Source: RGIG9608 sp045602425
GTDB taxonomy: Bacteria > Bacteroidota > Bacteroidia > Bacteroidales > Paludibacteraceae
NCBI GenBank assembly: GCA_045602425.1
Contig: JAZSBO010000026.1
Span: 1-64,000 of the forward strand
Direction: 5' to 3'
DNA length: 64,000 nucleotides
A program made the translations under genes and the position numbers. Positions 51,444 through 61,617 of the stretch are shown one piece after another. Every line of letters starts with the position of its first letter. The stretch's first letter is position 1. The notes beneath the pieces are model-generated. The model worked only from the letters and a program-made list of their open reading frames with translations. It was not told where the DNA came from and ran no database searches.

Positions 51444-52186
51444 TTCGTTTTTTGTGGAAATTTACGAAACCAACTATCAAATTTCAATCGGAATACGCCA
51501 AAAAATGCCTCACCAAAAATACTACTATTCATTTTTGAAGTTCCATAAACTCTATTTGTAAAAATAATAGGTACTTCTTGCAGTTTAAATCCACACTTGT
51601 AAGCAGTATATTTCATTTCTATTTGGAAAGCATAACCTTTGAAATGAATTTTATCCAATTCGATTGTTTCCAACACTTTGCGGCGATAACATTTAAATCC
51701 TGCCGTTGTATCAGCAATATGAAATCCCAAAACAAAACGAACATACTTCGACGCGAAATACGACATCAACACACGTCCCATAGGCCAATTGACAACGTTT
51801 ACCACATTGTTGGTGTAACGTGACCCTATAGCAACATCGGCACCTTCATTATTACAAGCAGCATAAAGTCGTAATAAGTCGTTGGGATTGTGCGAAAAAT
51901 CGGCATCCATCTCAAAAACGTAATCGTATTTATGCTCTATGGCGTAACAAAATCCTGCAATATAAGCAGTGCCTAAACCTAATTTCCCTGAACGCTCAAT
52001 TAGATGTAACGAAGAAGGATATTCTTGTTGCAATTGCTTGACAATAGTAGCAGTTCCGTCTGGCGATCCATCATCAACAACCAAAATATGAAAAGCTAAG
52101 GGCAAAGCAAATACCGCTCGAATAACATTTTCAATATTTTCTTTCTCGTTATAAGTAGGAATTATTACAACACCTTTATTATCCAT
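51440..52186 (-). CDS. Polyprenol/dolichol-phosphate mannose synthase-type glycosyltransferase
   Basis: A GT2 enzyme: VVIIPTYNEKENIENVI, ILVVDDGSPDGTA, FEMDADFSHNPNDL with the metal-binding Asp-x-Asp, and DTTAGFKCYRR, all typical of the Dpm1 group that transfers a hexose to polyprenyl phosphate. There is no C-terminal membrane part, as in the short form. The start is at the ATG at 52186 rather than a TTG upstream. It overlaps apbE by 4 bases. Confidence 0.92.
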   Translation of the reverse strand: MDNKGVVIIPTYNEKENIENVIRAVFALPLAFHILVVDDGSPDGTATIVKQLQQEYPSSLHLIERSGKLGLGTAYIAGFCYAIEHKYDYVFEMDADFSHNPNDLLRLYAACNNEGADVAIGSRYTNNVVNVVNWPMGRVLMSYFASKYVRFVLGFHIADTTAGFKCYRRKVLETIELDKIHFKGYAFQIEMKYTAYKCGFKLQEVPIIFTNRVYGTSKMNSSIFGEAFFGVFRLKFDSWFRKFPQKTK

Positions 52187-52253
52187 TAATTTCAATTTTT
52201 AAACCGTTTCAAAATTAAAAAAAATATCACTACTAACAACGTACAGAAACATA

Positions 52254-54377
52254 TTACGCTAAAACAAAGTCCAACTGCTTTTTCGCTAAGTTAGCTTTTA
52301 CCACACGAACAGTAATTTCGTCGCCAAGTTGAAATCTACGATTCGTACGACGACCTACAATGCAATAGTTTTTATCATCGAACAAATAAAAATCGTTGTC
52401 TAAATCGCGAACAGAAATCATTCCCTCGCATTTATTTTCATTAAGTTCTACGTAAATGCCCCACTCGGTAACTCCCGTAATAATACCATCGAACACCATT
52501 CCAAGTTTATCACTCATAAATTCCACTTGTTTATATTTAATCGAAGCTCGTTCAGCATTCGAAGCAAGCTGCTCCATTTCCGAACTATGCTCACAACGTT
52601 CCTCATAAAGTTCTTTGTTTACACTCTTGCCACCTGCAAGATAGCGTTCTAATAAGCGATGCACCATCATATCAGGATAACGCCGTATGGGCGATGTAAA
52701 ATGCGTATAATAATCAAACGCCAAGCCATAATGCCCTATATTATCAGTCGTGTAAACGGCTTTTGCCATCGAACGAATTGCCAAAGTTTCTATCAGATTT
52801 TGCTCTTTCTTGCCCTGCACTTGGTCAAGTAATGTATTTATAGCTGATGAAATATCCGTATTTTTTCCTGTAGTTTTCAGTCTATAACCAAAACGTTTGA
52901 TAAAGGTCGAAAAGTTGCTCAATTTATCAGGATTAGGCTGGTCGTGCACACGATAAACAAAAGTTTTTGCTGATGCTTTTTCCCCTTTTTTACTTTTCCC
53001 AATATGCTTTGCAACTGTACAATTTGCCAACAGCATAAATTCCTCTATAAGATTGTTCGAATCTTTCGCTTCTTTGAAAAACACACTCAAAGGTTTCCCT
53101 TTTTCATCAATATCAAATCTAACCTCTACACGTTCAAAAGCTATTGCTCCAGAAGCAAACCTACGAGCACGCATTTTTTTTGCCAAGTCGTTAAGCTGTA
53201 AAATTTCTTCGCTATAATCGCCTTGTGCTATCTCGATACGCTCTTGAGCCTCTTCGTACGTAAAACGTCTATCGGAATGTATCACTGTCCGAGCTATTTT
53301 ATAATCAAGCACTTCTGCCTCGGTATTCATTTTAAAAATGACAGAGAAACAAAGTTTATCTTCATTTGGGCGCAACGAACACAACTCGTTGCACAAACGC
53401 TCTGGCAACATTGGTATTGTTCTATCTACCAAATAAACCGACGTAGCTCTACATTCTGCTTCTTGGTCTATAATATCACCTTCACGAACATAATGTGTAA
53501 CATCAGCAATATGTACACCTACTTCAAATTCATTATCCGATAGTTTTTGTATCGACAACGCATCATCAAAATCTTTTGCATCACGTGGGTCTATTGTAAA
53601 CGTAGTAACATTACGCATATCTATACGTTTAGCTATCTCTTCGCTATCAATAGCTTCAGAGATAAGAGAAGCTGCATTTTCCACTTCTTTTGGATAACGA
53701 TAGGGCAATCCAAATTCAGCAAGAATAGCATGCATTTCTGCATTGTTTTCCCCTACTTCACCAAGTACATCTATTACCTTCCCGATAGGATTTCGATCTT
53801 TTGTATGCCATGAAGTTATTTTTACTAACACTTTTTGGTTGTTTTTGGCTGTACCAATATCGTCTATTGCTACAAAAACATCATGTGGAATTATTTTCTT
53901 ATCAACATTAACAAAAGCGAAATTAGAATGTATTTCTATCGTCCCAACAAATGTATCTTGTGCACGCTTTATCACTTCCACAACTTCTCCTTCGGGTTGT
54001 TTCCCTTTTCTTAAAGGATATAAGTGCACACGAACCGTATCACGATTCATAGCAGTATTCAAACTTCTTTCGGCAATAAAAACAGGCACTCCTCCATCAT
54101 CTGGAATCAAAAATGTTTTTTTTGCAACACTTTGTTTGTCAATCACACCTGTCAGAAAACTTGTTCGTGTATCTAATCGATATTTCCCTCGTGTTATTTC
54201 AGTAATCATTCCAATTCCAGCCAAATCAGATAAAGTCTTCAACAACTCTGCTTTCTCCTCCGAACGATTTATTCCTAAAACGTAAGCAACTTGTTTATAA
54301 TTCATTAGAACATTTGGTCGAGATGCGAATATAGATATCACAGCTTTCTTAAACCCCTCTATTCTCTTTTTATTCAT
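52254..54377 (-). CDS. rnr: Ribonuclease R
   Basis: This 3'-5' exoribonuclease degrades structured RNA. The order is N-terminal winged helix, two cold-shock OB domains, RNB domain with the metal-binding aspartates in IDPRDAKDFDDALS (about residue 265) and the cluster FTSPIRRYPDM (about 590), and a C-terminal S1 domain (MVFDGIITGVTEWGIYVEL). It has 707 residues and lacks the long lysine-rich tail of the E. coli enzyme. Confidence 0.96.
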   Translation of the reverse strand: MNKKRIEGFKKAVISIFASRPNVLMNYKQVAYVLGINRSEEKAELLKTLSDLAGIGMITEITRGKYRLDTRTSFLTGVIDKQSVAKKTFLIPDDGGVPVFIAERSLNTAMNRDTVRVHLYPLRKGKQPEGEVVEVIKRAQDTFVGTIEIHSNFAFVNVDKKIIPHDVFVAIDDIGTAKNNQKVLVKITSWHTKDRNPIGKVIDVLGEVGENNAEMHAILAEFGLPYRYPKEVENAASLISEAIDSEEIAKRIDMRNVTTFTIDPRDAKDFDDALSIQKLSDNEFEVGVHIADVTHYVREGDIIDQEAECRATSVYLVDRTIPMLPERLCNELCSLRPNEDKLCFSVIFKMNTEAEVLDYKIARTVIHSDRRFTYEEAQERIEIAQGDYSEEILQLNDLAKKMRARRFASGAIAFERVEVRFDIDEKGKPLSVFFKEAKDSNNLIEEFMLLANCTVAKHIGKSKKGEKASAKTFVYRVHDQPNPDKLSNFSTFIKRFGYRLKTTGKNTDISSAINTLLDQVQGKKEQNLIETLAIRSMAKAVYTTDNIGHYGLAFDYYTHFTSPIRRYPDMMVHRLLERYLAGGKSVNKELYEERCEHSSEMEQLASNAERASIKYKQVEFMSDKLGMVFDGIITGVTEWGIYVELNENKCEGMISVRDLDNDFYLFDDKNYCIVGRRTNRRFQLGDEITVRVVKANLAKKQLDFVLA

Positions 54378-54484
54378 AATTTTTATTTTGTTTTTTGTAA
54401 AGATAACAAAGAAAATGCCTTAAAGTTGTTTCAAACTTATTAAATTTTTAATTCTGTAAATACAAAGCTTTCTTCTAAATATTG

Positions 54485-54492
54485 TATTTTTG
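54485..54492 (+). promoter_or_regulatory. -7 box for hpt
   Basis: TATTTTTG matches TAnnTTTG and covers the alternative ATG at 54490, so that ATG cannot be the start; the next ATG (54517) is used. Confidence 0.6.
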
Positions 54493-54516
54493 CATTTTAA
54501 TTTTGTAAGCAGAAAA

Positions 54517-55056
54517 ATGAAAACGGTTCAGATTAAGGATAAACAATTTCAGTTATCCATTACAAATGATGAAATCCAATCAGCAATACAACGTATTGCA
54601 ACACAAATCAACGAAGAACTATACGATGAGCAACCTATTTTTTTAGGAGTTCTTAATGGATGTTTTATGTTTATGTCCGATTTATTGAAAAAAATTGAAA
54701 TTCCTTGCGAAGTTTCTTTCATCAAACTTTCATCGTATTCTGGGACATCAACTACAGGAAACGTGAAACAAATATTAGGATTAAACGATAACATCAAAGG
54801 ACGAACTATTATAGTAGTAGAAGATATTGTTGATACTGGGATTACAATGGAACAACTACTAAAAACCTTACAGGAATATCAACCGAAATGCATAAAAATT
54901 GCAACGTGTTTGCAAAAACCAGATGCATTACAACGTGACATAAAAACAGACTATGTAGCCATTAATATTCCTAATGATTTTATTGTAGGATATGGGCTCG
55001 ACTATGATGGGTTCGGACGTAATCTAAACGAAATTTATACCATAACAAAAGACTAA
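54517..55056 (+). CDS. hpt: Hypoxanthine phosphoribosyltransferase
   Basis: It converts hypoxanthine or guanine and PRPP to IMP or GMP in purine salvage. Marks: FLGVLNGCFMF, the PRPP loop VVEDIVDTGITM, and VGYGLDYDGFGRNL. The protein has 179 residues. It begins the transcript hpt-adk-obg, which is conserved in Bacteroidetes. Confidence 0.95.
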   Translation: MKTVQIKDKQFQLSITNDEIQSAIQRIATQINEELYDEQPIFLGVLNGCFMFMSDLLKKIEIPCEVSFIKLSSYSGTSTTGNVKQILGLNDNIKGRTIIVVEDIVDTGITMEQLLKTLQEYQPKCIKIATCLQKPDALQRDIKTDYVAINIPNDFIVGYGLDYDGFGRNLNEIYTITKD

Positions 55057-55059
55057 CCT

Positions 55060-55629
55060 ATGTTTAACATTATAATTTTTGGTGCTCCAGGTTCAGGTAA
55101 AGGCACACAAAGCGAGAAAATAATTAAGGAATATAATTTAGAACATATTTCAACGGGCGATGTTCTTCGTGCTGAAATAAATGCTCAAACAGATTTAGGT
55201 AAAATAGCAGCACAATATATTGAAAAAGGCCAACTTGTTCCAGACGATTTAATAATTAGTATTTTAGCATCGGTTTTTGACTCAAAAAAACACACAAAAG
55301 GCGTAATATTTGATGGATTCCCTCGAACAATACCACAAGCTAAAGCACTAAAAGAAATGTTAGCTGAACGTCATACACAAATCAATGCTGTTATTGCATT
55401 AGAAGTTGCCGACAATGAACTGACAGAACGGCTTCTAAACAGAGGGAAAATATCAGGACGCTCCGATGATAATTTAGAAACTATCGAAAAACGACTACAA
55501 GTTTATCATTCACAAACAGCTCCTCTTATAGCATATTACAAAGAGGAAAATTTATACTATGCAGTAGAAGGTTCAGGCAGCATTGATGAGATCTTTTCTC
55601 ATATAAAAAAGATAATTGACTGTTTATAA
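55060..55629 (+). CDS. adk: Adenylate kinase
   Basis: It interconverts ATP + AMP and two ADP. The P-loop is FGAPGSGKGTQSEK, followed by HISTGDVLR for AMP binding and DGFPRTIPQAKAL. It has a short LID (GKISGRSDD), without the Zn-type LID, and 189 residues. It lies 3 bases after hpt and 16 before obg. Confidence 0.96.
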   Translation: MFNIIIFGAPGSGKGTQSEKIIKEYNLEHISTGDVLRAEINAQTDLGKIAAQYIEKGQLVPDDLIISILASVFDSKKHTKGVIFDGFPRTIPQAKALKEMLAERHTQINAVIALEVADNELTERLLNRGKISGRSDDNLETIEKRLQVYHSQTAPLIAYYKEENLYYAVEGSGSIDEIFSHIKKIIDCL

Positions 55630-55645
55630 TTTTATTTTATAGCAA

Positions 55646-56767
55646 ATGAGTTCTAATTTTATTGATTACGTAAAAATATTCTGTCGTTCGGGGAAAGGTG
55701 GTAGTGGTTCAACACACTTTCATCGCGAGAAATATATCCCTAAAGGAGGTCCCGATGGTGGCGATGGCGGACGCGGTGGACATATTATCTTACGTGGAAA
55801 TAAAAATTATTGGACTTTGATACATTTAAAATATGCTCGGCATATCTTTGCTGGCAATGGTGGCAATGGCGGATCAAGTCGCAGTTTTGGGAAAGACGGT
55901 AAAGACAAAATCATTGAAGTGCCTTGTGGCACAGTTGTTCACGATGCCGAAACAGGCGAATTTATTTGTGATGTAACTGAAGACGGACAAGAAGTAATCC
56001 TTCTAAAAGGCGGACGTGGTGGATTAGGCAATTGGCATTTTAGAACAGCAACAAATCAAACACCACGTTTTGCTCAACCGGGTGAGCCGCTTCAAGAACG
56101 AACCGTAATACTCGAATTAAAAGTTTTAGCTGATGTTGGTTTAGTAGGTTTTCCAAATGCAGGGAAATCTACTTTATTAGCAGCTATATCAGCAGCAAAA
56201 CCTGAAATTGCAAACTATCCATTCACTACATTAGTCCCTAATCTTGGAATTGTTTCTTATCGCGACAATCGCTCTTTTTGTATGGCGGATATTCCAGGTA
56301 TTATAGAAGGTGCACACGAAGGACGCGGATTAGGATTACGTTTTTTACGACATATAGAACGGAACTCTATTCTGCTTTTTATGATTCCTGCCGATTGTAA
56401 CGACATCAAAAAAGAATACGAAATTCTTCTAAACGAATTACAACAATACAATCCTGAATTGATAGACAAACAACGTATTTTAGCTATTACAAAATGTGAT
56501 ATGCTCGACAATGAACTTATCGAAGAACTTGAAAAAGAATTGCCAACCGAAATTCCTACTATTTGTATATCATCACTTTCAGGATTGCATCTTACCGAAC
56601 TGAAAGATTTAATATGGAAAAGTCTAAACAGCAATTCTATCAAAAAAGAAATTTCGCACAGACCTATCGAAATCTCAAAAACAGAAAAAGAAGATTTTAT
56701 TGAAGAAGAAATAGAGGAAAATACCGAAATAACGCCTAATTTCGACGAGTTCGATTGGGATGATTAA
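55646..56767 (+). CDS. obg: GTPase Obg
   Basis: Obg is a ribosome-associated GTPase involved in large-subunit maturation and (p)ppGpp response. The glycine-rich N-terminal Obg fold (GGPDGGDGGRGGHI) precedes the G domain with P-loop VGFPNAGKSTLLAA and Switch II DIPGIIEGAHEGRGLG. The C-terminus is acidic (EEEIEENTEITPNFDEFDWD). It shares four bases with the convergent CPBP gene end (56764-56767). Confidence 0.96.
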   Translation: MSSNFIDYVKIFCRSGKGGSGSTHFHREKYIPKGGPDGGDGGRGGHIILRGNKNYWTLIHLKYARHIFAGNGGNGGSSRSFGKDGKDKIIEVPCGTVVHDAETGEFICDVTEDGQEVILLKGGRGGLGNWHFRTATNQTPRFAQPGEPLQERTVILELKVLADVGLVGFPNAGKSTLLAAISAAKPEIANYPFTTLVPNLGIVSYRDNRSFCMADIPGIIEGAHEGRGLGLRFLRHIERNSILLFMIPADCNDIKKEYEILLNELQQYNPELIDKQRILAITKCDMLDNELIEELEKELPTEIPTICISSLSGLHLTELKDLIWKSLNSNSIKKEISHRPIEISKTEKEDFIEEEIEENTEITPNFDEFDWDD

Positions 56768-57672
56768 AGAAATCTTTGCTGCGACTCTGACAACAAAAAT
56801 CCATTACGTTTTTGTATCCACCAAGGAGCTATAATTCGTTTTTTCTTAATACTCAACAACAAAAGAATTACCGACATTATTAAGCATACAAGTGTTGCTT
56901 GAACCGAAGCCTCTATGCCAAAATTTCCGCCTGTGACCCACGTATTTCCTTCAATATAAGTTGTTAATAGCGAAACATTTATCTCATTTCCCGACAAATT
57001 CACACCAAATATTCCTGCTTGAACAAAATTCCAAGCAAAATGAATTGCTATCGGGAACCACAAACTTCGTGAATAAACAAAAGCTATACTCAACAAAAAT
57101 CCCGCTTGTAAGGAAAGTGTTATTGCTATCCAAAAAGATGCATTCGGATTAGTAATATGCAACAACCCAAAAACTAACGACGACACAATAATCGCAACGT
57201 ACGAACCCAATTTCTCTTCAAGCAAACGAAACAAAACTCCTCGACAAACAATCTCTTCAAAAATAGCAGATGAAAATGCAAGCAAAAAAGCTGGCAACAA
57301 CGACGAAAAGTCATTTATAGCGATAACTTCAATTTTACCAAACAACGCTATTACAAAAAACACAACCAATTGTAAAAGGATTCCCCATGTCAAACCGAAA
57401 AACAAGTTTATACCCATTGTTTTTATTGAGAGTTCGTGAACAAACCTTTTTTCATAAACTCCATACAAAACAATATAAACCAACACCGCAACAATAGGCG
57501 AAACCATACTCACAAAAAAGTTTACTGCATCAGACGACAAGTAGAAAAGGTCACCCAATTCGAACACCAACAACTGACAACCTAAATAAGCAGCCGTTAT
57601 CACAACCAAACCCACAATCATTCGGGTAACAAAACATTGAACAAATGCAGAAAAAAACTTTTTAAAAGTCAT
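56764..57672 (-). CDS. CPBP (CAAX/Abi) family intramembrane protease
   Basis: There are eight or so membrane helices. The motifs are EEIVCRG (about residue 140), FGLLH (about 170) and HFAWNF (about 210), which hold the glutamates and histidines of the CPBP active site. The family includes Abi-type proteins and host peptidases; the substrate is unknown. It is convergent with obg, with a 4-base overlap. The start codon is ATG at 57672. Confidence 0.9.
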   Translation of the reverse strand: MTFKKFFSAFVQCFVTRMIVGLVVITAAYLGCQLLVFELGDLFYLSSDAVNFFVSMVSPIVAVLVYIVLYGVYEKRFVHELSIKTMGINLFFGLTWGILLQLVVFFVIALFGKIEVIAINDFSSLLPAFLLAFSSAIFEEIVCRGVLFRLLEEKLGSYVAIIVSSLVFGLLHITNPNASFWIAITLSLQAGFLLSIAFVYSRSLWFPIAIHFAWNFVQAGIFGVNLSGNEINVSLLTTYIEGNTWVTGGNFGIEASVQATLVCLIMSVILLLLSIKKKRIIAPWWIQKRNGFLLSESQQRFL

Positions 57673-57748
57673 GCAAAAAATCTTTGTTTTTACAATACAA
57701 ACAAAAAGGTCGGTTTTTCCCCGACCTTTACACTTTTTAAAGAATCAA

Positions 57749-58012
57749 TTAAAATTGTATTGATCCTCCACCTTTTTCGTCTTGTAAATCTATACAATCA
57801 CCTTTCGAGCCTAAAACTTTTTCAGATTTAAAATTCTCGAATTTTCCATAAGTAGCATTTACATTATCTTCACTCATCCAAACATAAGAAATGATTTCAA
57901 TACCACCTTTTTCATAAGTTACTTTCCAGCAACGAGCCTCATCGCTGTCCTTACAAGCCGAAAATGCAAATGCCACACAAGCAATTGCAACAGTTAAAAA
58001 TACTTTTTTCAT
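57749..58012 (-). CDS. Small lipoprotein, 87 aa
   Basis: A lipoprotein signal ending in FSAC (Cys20) is followed by a short beta-rich domain (RCWKVTYEKGGIEIISYVWM) with two Cys that may form a disulphide. No family is recognised. A TAATTTTG box (58058-58051) on the minus strand lies 38 bases upstream. Confidence 0.7.
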   Translation of the reverse strand: MKKVFLTVAIACVAFAFSACKDSDEARCWKVTYEKGGIEIISYVWMSEDNVNATYGKFENFKSEKVLGSKGDCIDLQDEKGGGSIQF

Positions 58013-58050
58013 TTTTTTTTAGTTTAATTATAACACAAATTAAGAATAAG

Positions 58051-58058
58051 CAAAATTA
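58051..58058 (-). promoter_or_regulatory. -7 box for the small lipoprotein
   Basis: TAATTTTG on the minus strand matches TAnnTTTG, 38 bases upstream of the ATG at 58012. Confidence 0.45.
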
Positions 58059-58095
58059 TAGATTTTTTACAAAAAAGAGAAGCTTTTCTTTTTTA

Positions 58096-58866
58096 TTATT
58101 CAATTACCCCACGCACCGGCAAACCAAAATAACGTGAGATAGGATTTTTAGTAACCCCTTCTAACGAAATAGCATTAAGACTCCAAGCATAATAATTTTC
58201 CTCTACAACTAAAGATCTAGACCAATACAAACATTCTTCATGCAATCCTCCATGCTCATCCTCATTCCATCCACCTGCTGCAGGCAAAAATATAGAATTA
58301 TCGTTTGTTTTGCTTTTTACCTCATATCCTTCTACTCCATTCAAAATTGTCCATGTCCAAATACACCCGTTTATCAATTCTTCTACTTCGGCAATGGTTG
58401 GCATACGCCAATGTCCACCCATATTTACTGAAGCGGCATCGTCAACAGCTTCAAGTACGGTTTTGTTATCTACAGGAACTTCATTTCCATACCATTCATC
58501 AGTAAAATATTTAATCAAATCATCTTCTCCCTCTTGTACCCATTTATAATTCGACCAATCAAAGTAAGTTTTAGGTACAACTTCTCCCCAAGCAAAATAG
58601 TCGCCGTAATCTTCAGGAGAATCAGCACCTACGTTGCAAGTTGCCCATTTCACACTCAAACCCAAATCTACGTACGTATGTCCGTTGTAAGGGTCGGCAG
58701 GGTCGTCAAGTTCTCCGCCATTGTTTTCAGTTGAGCCGTTTTGCTCAGTTTGTTCTCCTTGTGTTGGGTCGTCGGATTCATTTCCGTTAATCATATCGCA
58801 CGAAGCGAATCCAAAACTCAATGCTGAAAAAAGCACTGCTACGAATAGAAATTTTCCCTTCATCAT
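58096..58866 (-). CDS. Lipoprotein with DUF1566-like / Fibrobacter paralogous domain
   Basis: A lipobox (GFASC) is followed by an acidic low-complexity linker (about residues 25-60) and then the domain starting YVDLGLSVKWATCNVGA, with WGEVVPK and WRMPTIAEVEELI. This is a surface lectin-like or C-type-lectin-like domain common in gut Bacteroidetes and Fibrobacter. It is probably an outer-membrane surface lipoprotein. The start (MMKG) lies 26 bases from the end of the neighbouring aroA. Confidence 0.85.
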   Translation of the reverse strand: MMKGKFLFVAVLFSALSFGFASCDMINGNESDDPTQGEQTEQNGSTENNGGELDDPADPYNGHTYVDLGLSVKWATCNVGADSPEDYGDYFAWGEVVPKTYFDWSNYKWVQEGEDDLIKYFTDEWYGNEVPVDNKTVLEAVDDAASVNMGGHWRMPTIAEVEELINGCIWTWTILNGVEGYEVKSKTNDNSIFLPAAGGWNEDEHGGLHEECLYWSRSLVVEENYYAWSLNAISLEGVTKNPISRYFGLPVRGVIE

Positions 58867-58892
58867 ATTTTTTTGATTTTTTAATTAAACGT

Positions 58893-60125
58893 TTAATTGA
58901 TTTTTTCAGAAAATACAAATCCTGCTTTACACAAATCTTTCCAAAATGTAGGATACGATTTCGAAACGACCTGCATATTTTCTATCCGAATTGGCATTTT
59001 TGTTGCAATCGGAGCAAATGCCATCGCCATACGATGATCGTTGTATGTTGCTATCGAAACCGTTTTATTTTGAATTGTCTTTTTAGATCCATTCCATGCG
59101 AGTACTCCACTTTCAGGCTCATTCAATTCAAATCCAATTTTGAGAAGTTCGTTTTTTAATGCCAAAATTCGGTCAGTTTCTTTTATTTTCAAACTTCCTA
59201 ATCCCGAAAAACAGAAAGGAATACCTAAAAAACAACAAGTAATCACAAATGTTTGTGCTAAATCGGGTTGATCTACAAAGTTGTAGTTCATTTCTGCAAC
59301 TCCTCTCCCATTAGCAACAATACGTACTCCTCGCTCTTCGAAAAAAGTAGAAACACCTAAATCAGCAAAAATATCAACCAATTTCGAATCGCCTTGTAAA
59401 CTATTTTTTGTTAATCCTTTCAAGAAAAACTCACCCTGTTTTTGCAATGCTAAAATCTCATACCAATACGAAGCAGCCGACCAATCGGATTCTATCGTAT
59501 AAGATTGCATCTTGTATTGTTGAGCAGGTATTTCTAAAATATTTTCACAACTCCGAACCTCTACGCCAAATACTTGCATAAGCTGACGAGTTAAATCTAT
59601 GTATGGTTTTGAAATAATAGGAGGTATTAACTCTATTTGTACACCATTTTTCATAGCTGGAGCTATCATCATCAAAGCCGAAATATACTGACTGCTGACA
59701 TTTCCTTTCAAACAAATTTTTCCACCTTCAAGTCGTTTCCCAACTATATCTATTGGAGGGAAGCCCGCTTGTTCTACATAACTAATTTTTGCTCCTAATT
59801 CACACAACGCATCAACAAGCAAACGAATCGGGCGTTGTTTCATACGTTCTGTTCCTGTAAGTCTACATCCAAAAAGTTGGTTTTGTGCAAAAAAAGCTGT
59901 CAAAAAACGCATTGCCGTACCAGCAGCCCCTACATCAACTATAGGAGCATTACTTGCAAGAGCTCGTTGCAAGGTTTCTGTATCATCACAAACCGACAAA
60001 TTTTCAATTGGAGATTTTACACCAGAAATAGCTCGAATAATAAGCACTCTGTTACTGATGCTTTTCGAGGCAGGAAGTTCAATTTCTGCATCAATAGGTT
60101 TCGAGAATTCGATTAAAATATCCAT
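58893..60125 (-). CDS. aroA: 3-phosphoshikimate 1-carboxyvinyltransferase (EPSP synthase)
   Basis: It adds enolpyruvyl to shikimate 3-phosphate in aromatic amino-acid synthesis. The marks are ELPASKSISNRVLIIRA, GAAGTAMRFLTAFFA, and KIKETDRILALKNEL, then NDHRMAMAFAP. The length is 410, a little shorter than most but all motifs are present. It overlaps the upstream DUF6242 gene by one base (TAATG). Confidence 0.95.
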   Translation of the reverse strand: MDILIEFSKPIDAEIELPASKSISNRVLIIRAISGVKSPIENLSVCDDTETLQRALASNAPIVDVGAAGTAMRFLTAFFAQNQLFGCRLTGTERMKQRPIRLLVDALCELGAKISYVEQAGFPPIDIVGKRLEGGKICLKGNVSSQYISALMMIAPAMKNGVQIELIPPIISKPYIDLTRQLMQVFGVEVRSCENILEIPAQQYKMQSYTIESDWSAASYWYEILALQKQGEFFLKGLTKNSLQGDSKLVDIFADLGVSTFFEERGVRIVANGRGVAEMNYNFVDQPDLAQTFVITCCFLGIPFCFSGLGSLKIKETDRILALKNELLKIGFELNEPESGVLAWNGSKKTIQNKTVSIATYNDHRMAMAFAPIATKMPIRIENMQVVSKSYPTFWKDLCKAGFVFSEKIN

Positions 60126-61462
60126 TAGTAATATTCTTCAAAATAAGTTTCGTTTTTACGTCCTGTCCAAATTTTCTGAACGTAATTACCATTTTCGTCT
60201 TTACCTCCAACAATAAAAAGTCTATAACTATTTTTTGAAGAATTTTTAACCTTTTGAGTAGCAAAAATCGAAGATTTTATGGTAGGTAGGTATTTCCACG
60301 AAACAATTTTTTCATCGGCAGCAGTCCATGTAAAACCAAAATCAGGCGACAATAATATCGAATCAGAAATAATACTATTTTCTTCGCCACCAAACATCAA
60401 CAGATTATGATCGTATGCTATCGTAGCAGCATTGTTTCGTTGAGGCAAGCAGTTTCCATCTTTCGAGAAATCGACCCAATAAACGCCATTCTCTGTTGAC
60501 CAAACTCCTGCTCCATTTCCATTTTTAGACGTTCCTCCAACTAACACGTAACGCATCCTTCCTGAAGGCGACTTTTCAGTAACAATCGAAAAATCCTGTA
60601 CGGGGAAATTATCAGCATAACGATAAGCCAAAGTCCATGTTTGTCCTTCGTCCGAAGATTTCACAACAGAATCTTGAGCTAATGCAAAAATCGCATCACC
60701 ATTTTTAAACAACAACTGTTTTAGATTGAGTCCACTCACTGCAACCGAAGTCCACGTAATACCATCATTCGAAGTATAAAAATTGCTATTGTCTGCTGTA
60801 TAAAATTTATCGCTACAAATCATATTTTCAATAGCAGTAACCGACAATCCTGTTGGAGAATATGCTTCCCATTCACCAATCGAAAAATCAGAATTGACAG
60901 ACAATTTTACCTCATCGTTGATATTTCTAAAAAGATATATCCGATCGGAGAAAAACAATGCTTTTTCGGCTTTTATTGTCGAAGACGTTGTTGGATATGT
61001 ACGCTCGTCCCACAAATAAAGTTCATGGTCGAGTCGATGGACATTCGATTTAATTAGATAACGTTGAGTAGTATCAGCATTTTGAGCATAAACAAGCACT
61101 CGAACTGGTTCCTCAAAATTCAATGTATCAGAGCCAGAATAAGTAATAGAATCATCTAAAATAATTGTAGAAACTACAGCAGCAGTTGTAATGGTCGGAA
61201 TTACAGCTTTTAACGAAGACCCATACAACATCGAATCACGATTCTGAATGAACCCCGTATATTCAACCCCATTATAAACAAAAAAAGTATCTGGATTTAC
61301 ATAAAACAAAGCATTATCTACTGATTCAATTGTATCGACAGATGTCAAATAAAGATTACGAATTATTGTAACAACAGAAGGCTCTGTTTCTTCTTCATTA
61401 CAAGCAGCAAAAAACGCCACACTAATAATTGAAAAAACAATCCATTTTTTTAATACATTCAT
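60125..61462 (-). CDS. DUF6242-type lipoprotein with beta-propeller-like repeats
   Basis: The signal ends in a lipobox (FFAAC), followed by a 130-residue domain and then repeated blade-like segments (SNDGITWTSVAVSGLNLK; SSDEGQTWTLAY; STENGVYWVDFS) typical of BNR/Asp-box propellers. It matches the DUF6242 pattern of Bacteroidales. It is probably on the outer surface. It is the first gene of a two-gene transcript with aroA; a TAACTTTG box lies 24 bases upstream (61493-61486). Confidence 0.85.
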   Translation of the reverse strand: MNVLKKWIVFSIISVAFFAACNEEETEPSVVTIIRNLYLTSVDTIESVDNALFYVNPDTFFVYNGVEYTGFIQNRDSMLYGSSLKAVIPTITTAAVVSTIILDDSITYSGSDTLNFEEPVRVLVYAQNADTTQRYLIKSNVHRLDHELYLWDERTYPTTSSTIKAEKALFFSDRIYLFRNINDEVKLSVNSDFSIGEWEAYSPTGLSVTAIENMICSDKFYTADNSNFYTSNDGITWTSVAVSGLNLKQLLFKNGDAIFALAQDSVVKSSDEGQTWTLAYRYADNFPVQDFSIVTEKSPSGRMRYVLVGGTSKNGNGAGVWSTENGVYWVDFSKDGNCLPQRNNAATIAYDHNLLMFGGEENSIISDSILLSPDFGFTWTAADEKIVSWKYLPTIKSSIFATQKVKNSSKNSYRLFIVGGKDENGNYVQKIWTGRKNETYFEEYY

Positions 61463-61485
61463 ATACTATCTTTTTTATTTATGTG

Positions 61486-61493
61486 CAAAGTTA
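61486..61493 (-). promoter_or_regulatory. -7 box for the DUF6242-aroA transcript
   Basis: TAACTTTG on the minus strand matches TAnnTTTG; no clear -33 box. Confidence 0.45.
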
Positions 61494-61585
61494 ATAAGAA
61501 AATATTGTCGTTGTGTTCGTTAGCTTTTTTTTATGAAATTTTAAAAAGAAAAACCTTTAATCAAGTAAAAGCAAAAAAAACAAAC

Positions 61586-61593
61586 TAAATTTG
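61586..61593 (+). promoter_or_regulatory. -7 box for murF
   Basis: TAAATTTG matches TAnnTTTG and covers an alternative TTG start at 61591, which argues for the ATG at 61618. Confidence 0.5.
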
Positions 61594-61617
61594 CATAAAA
61601 GAAAACATTTAAACACA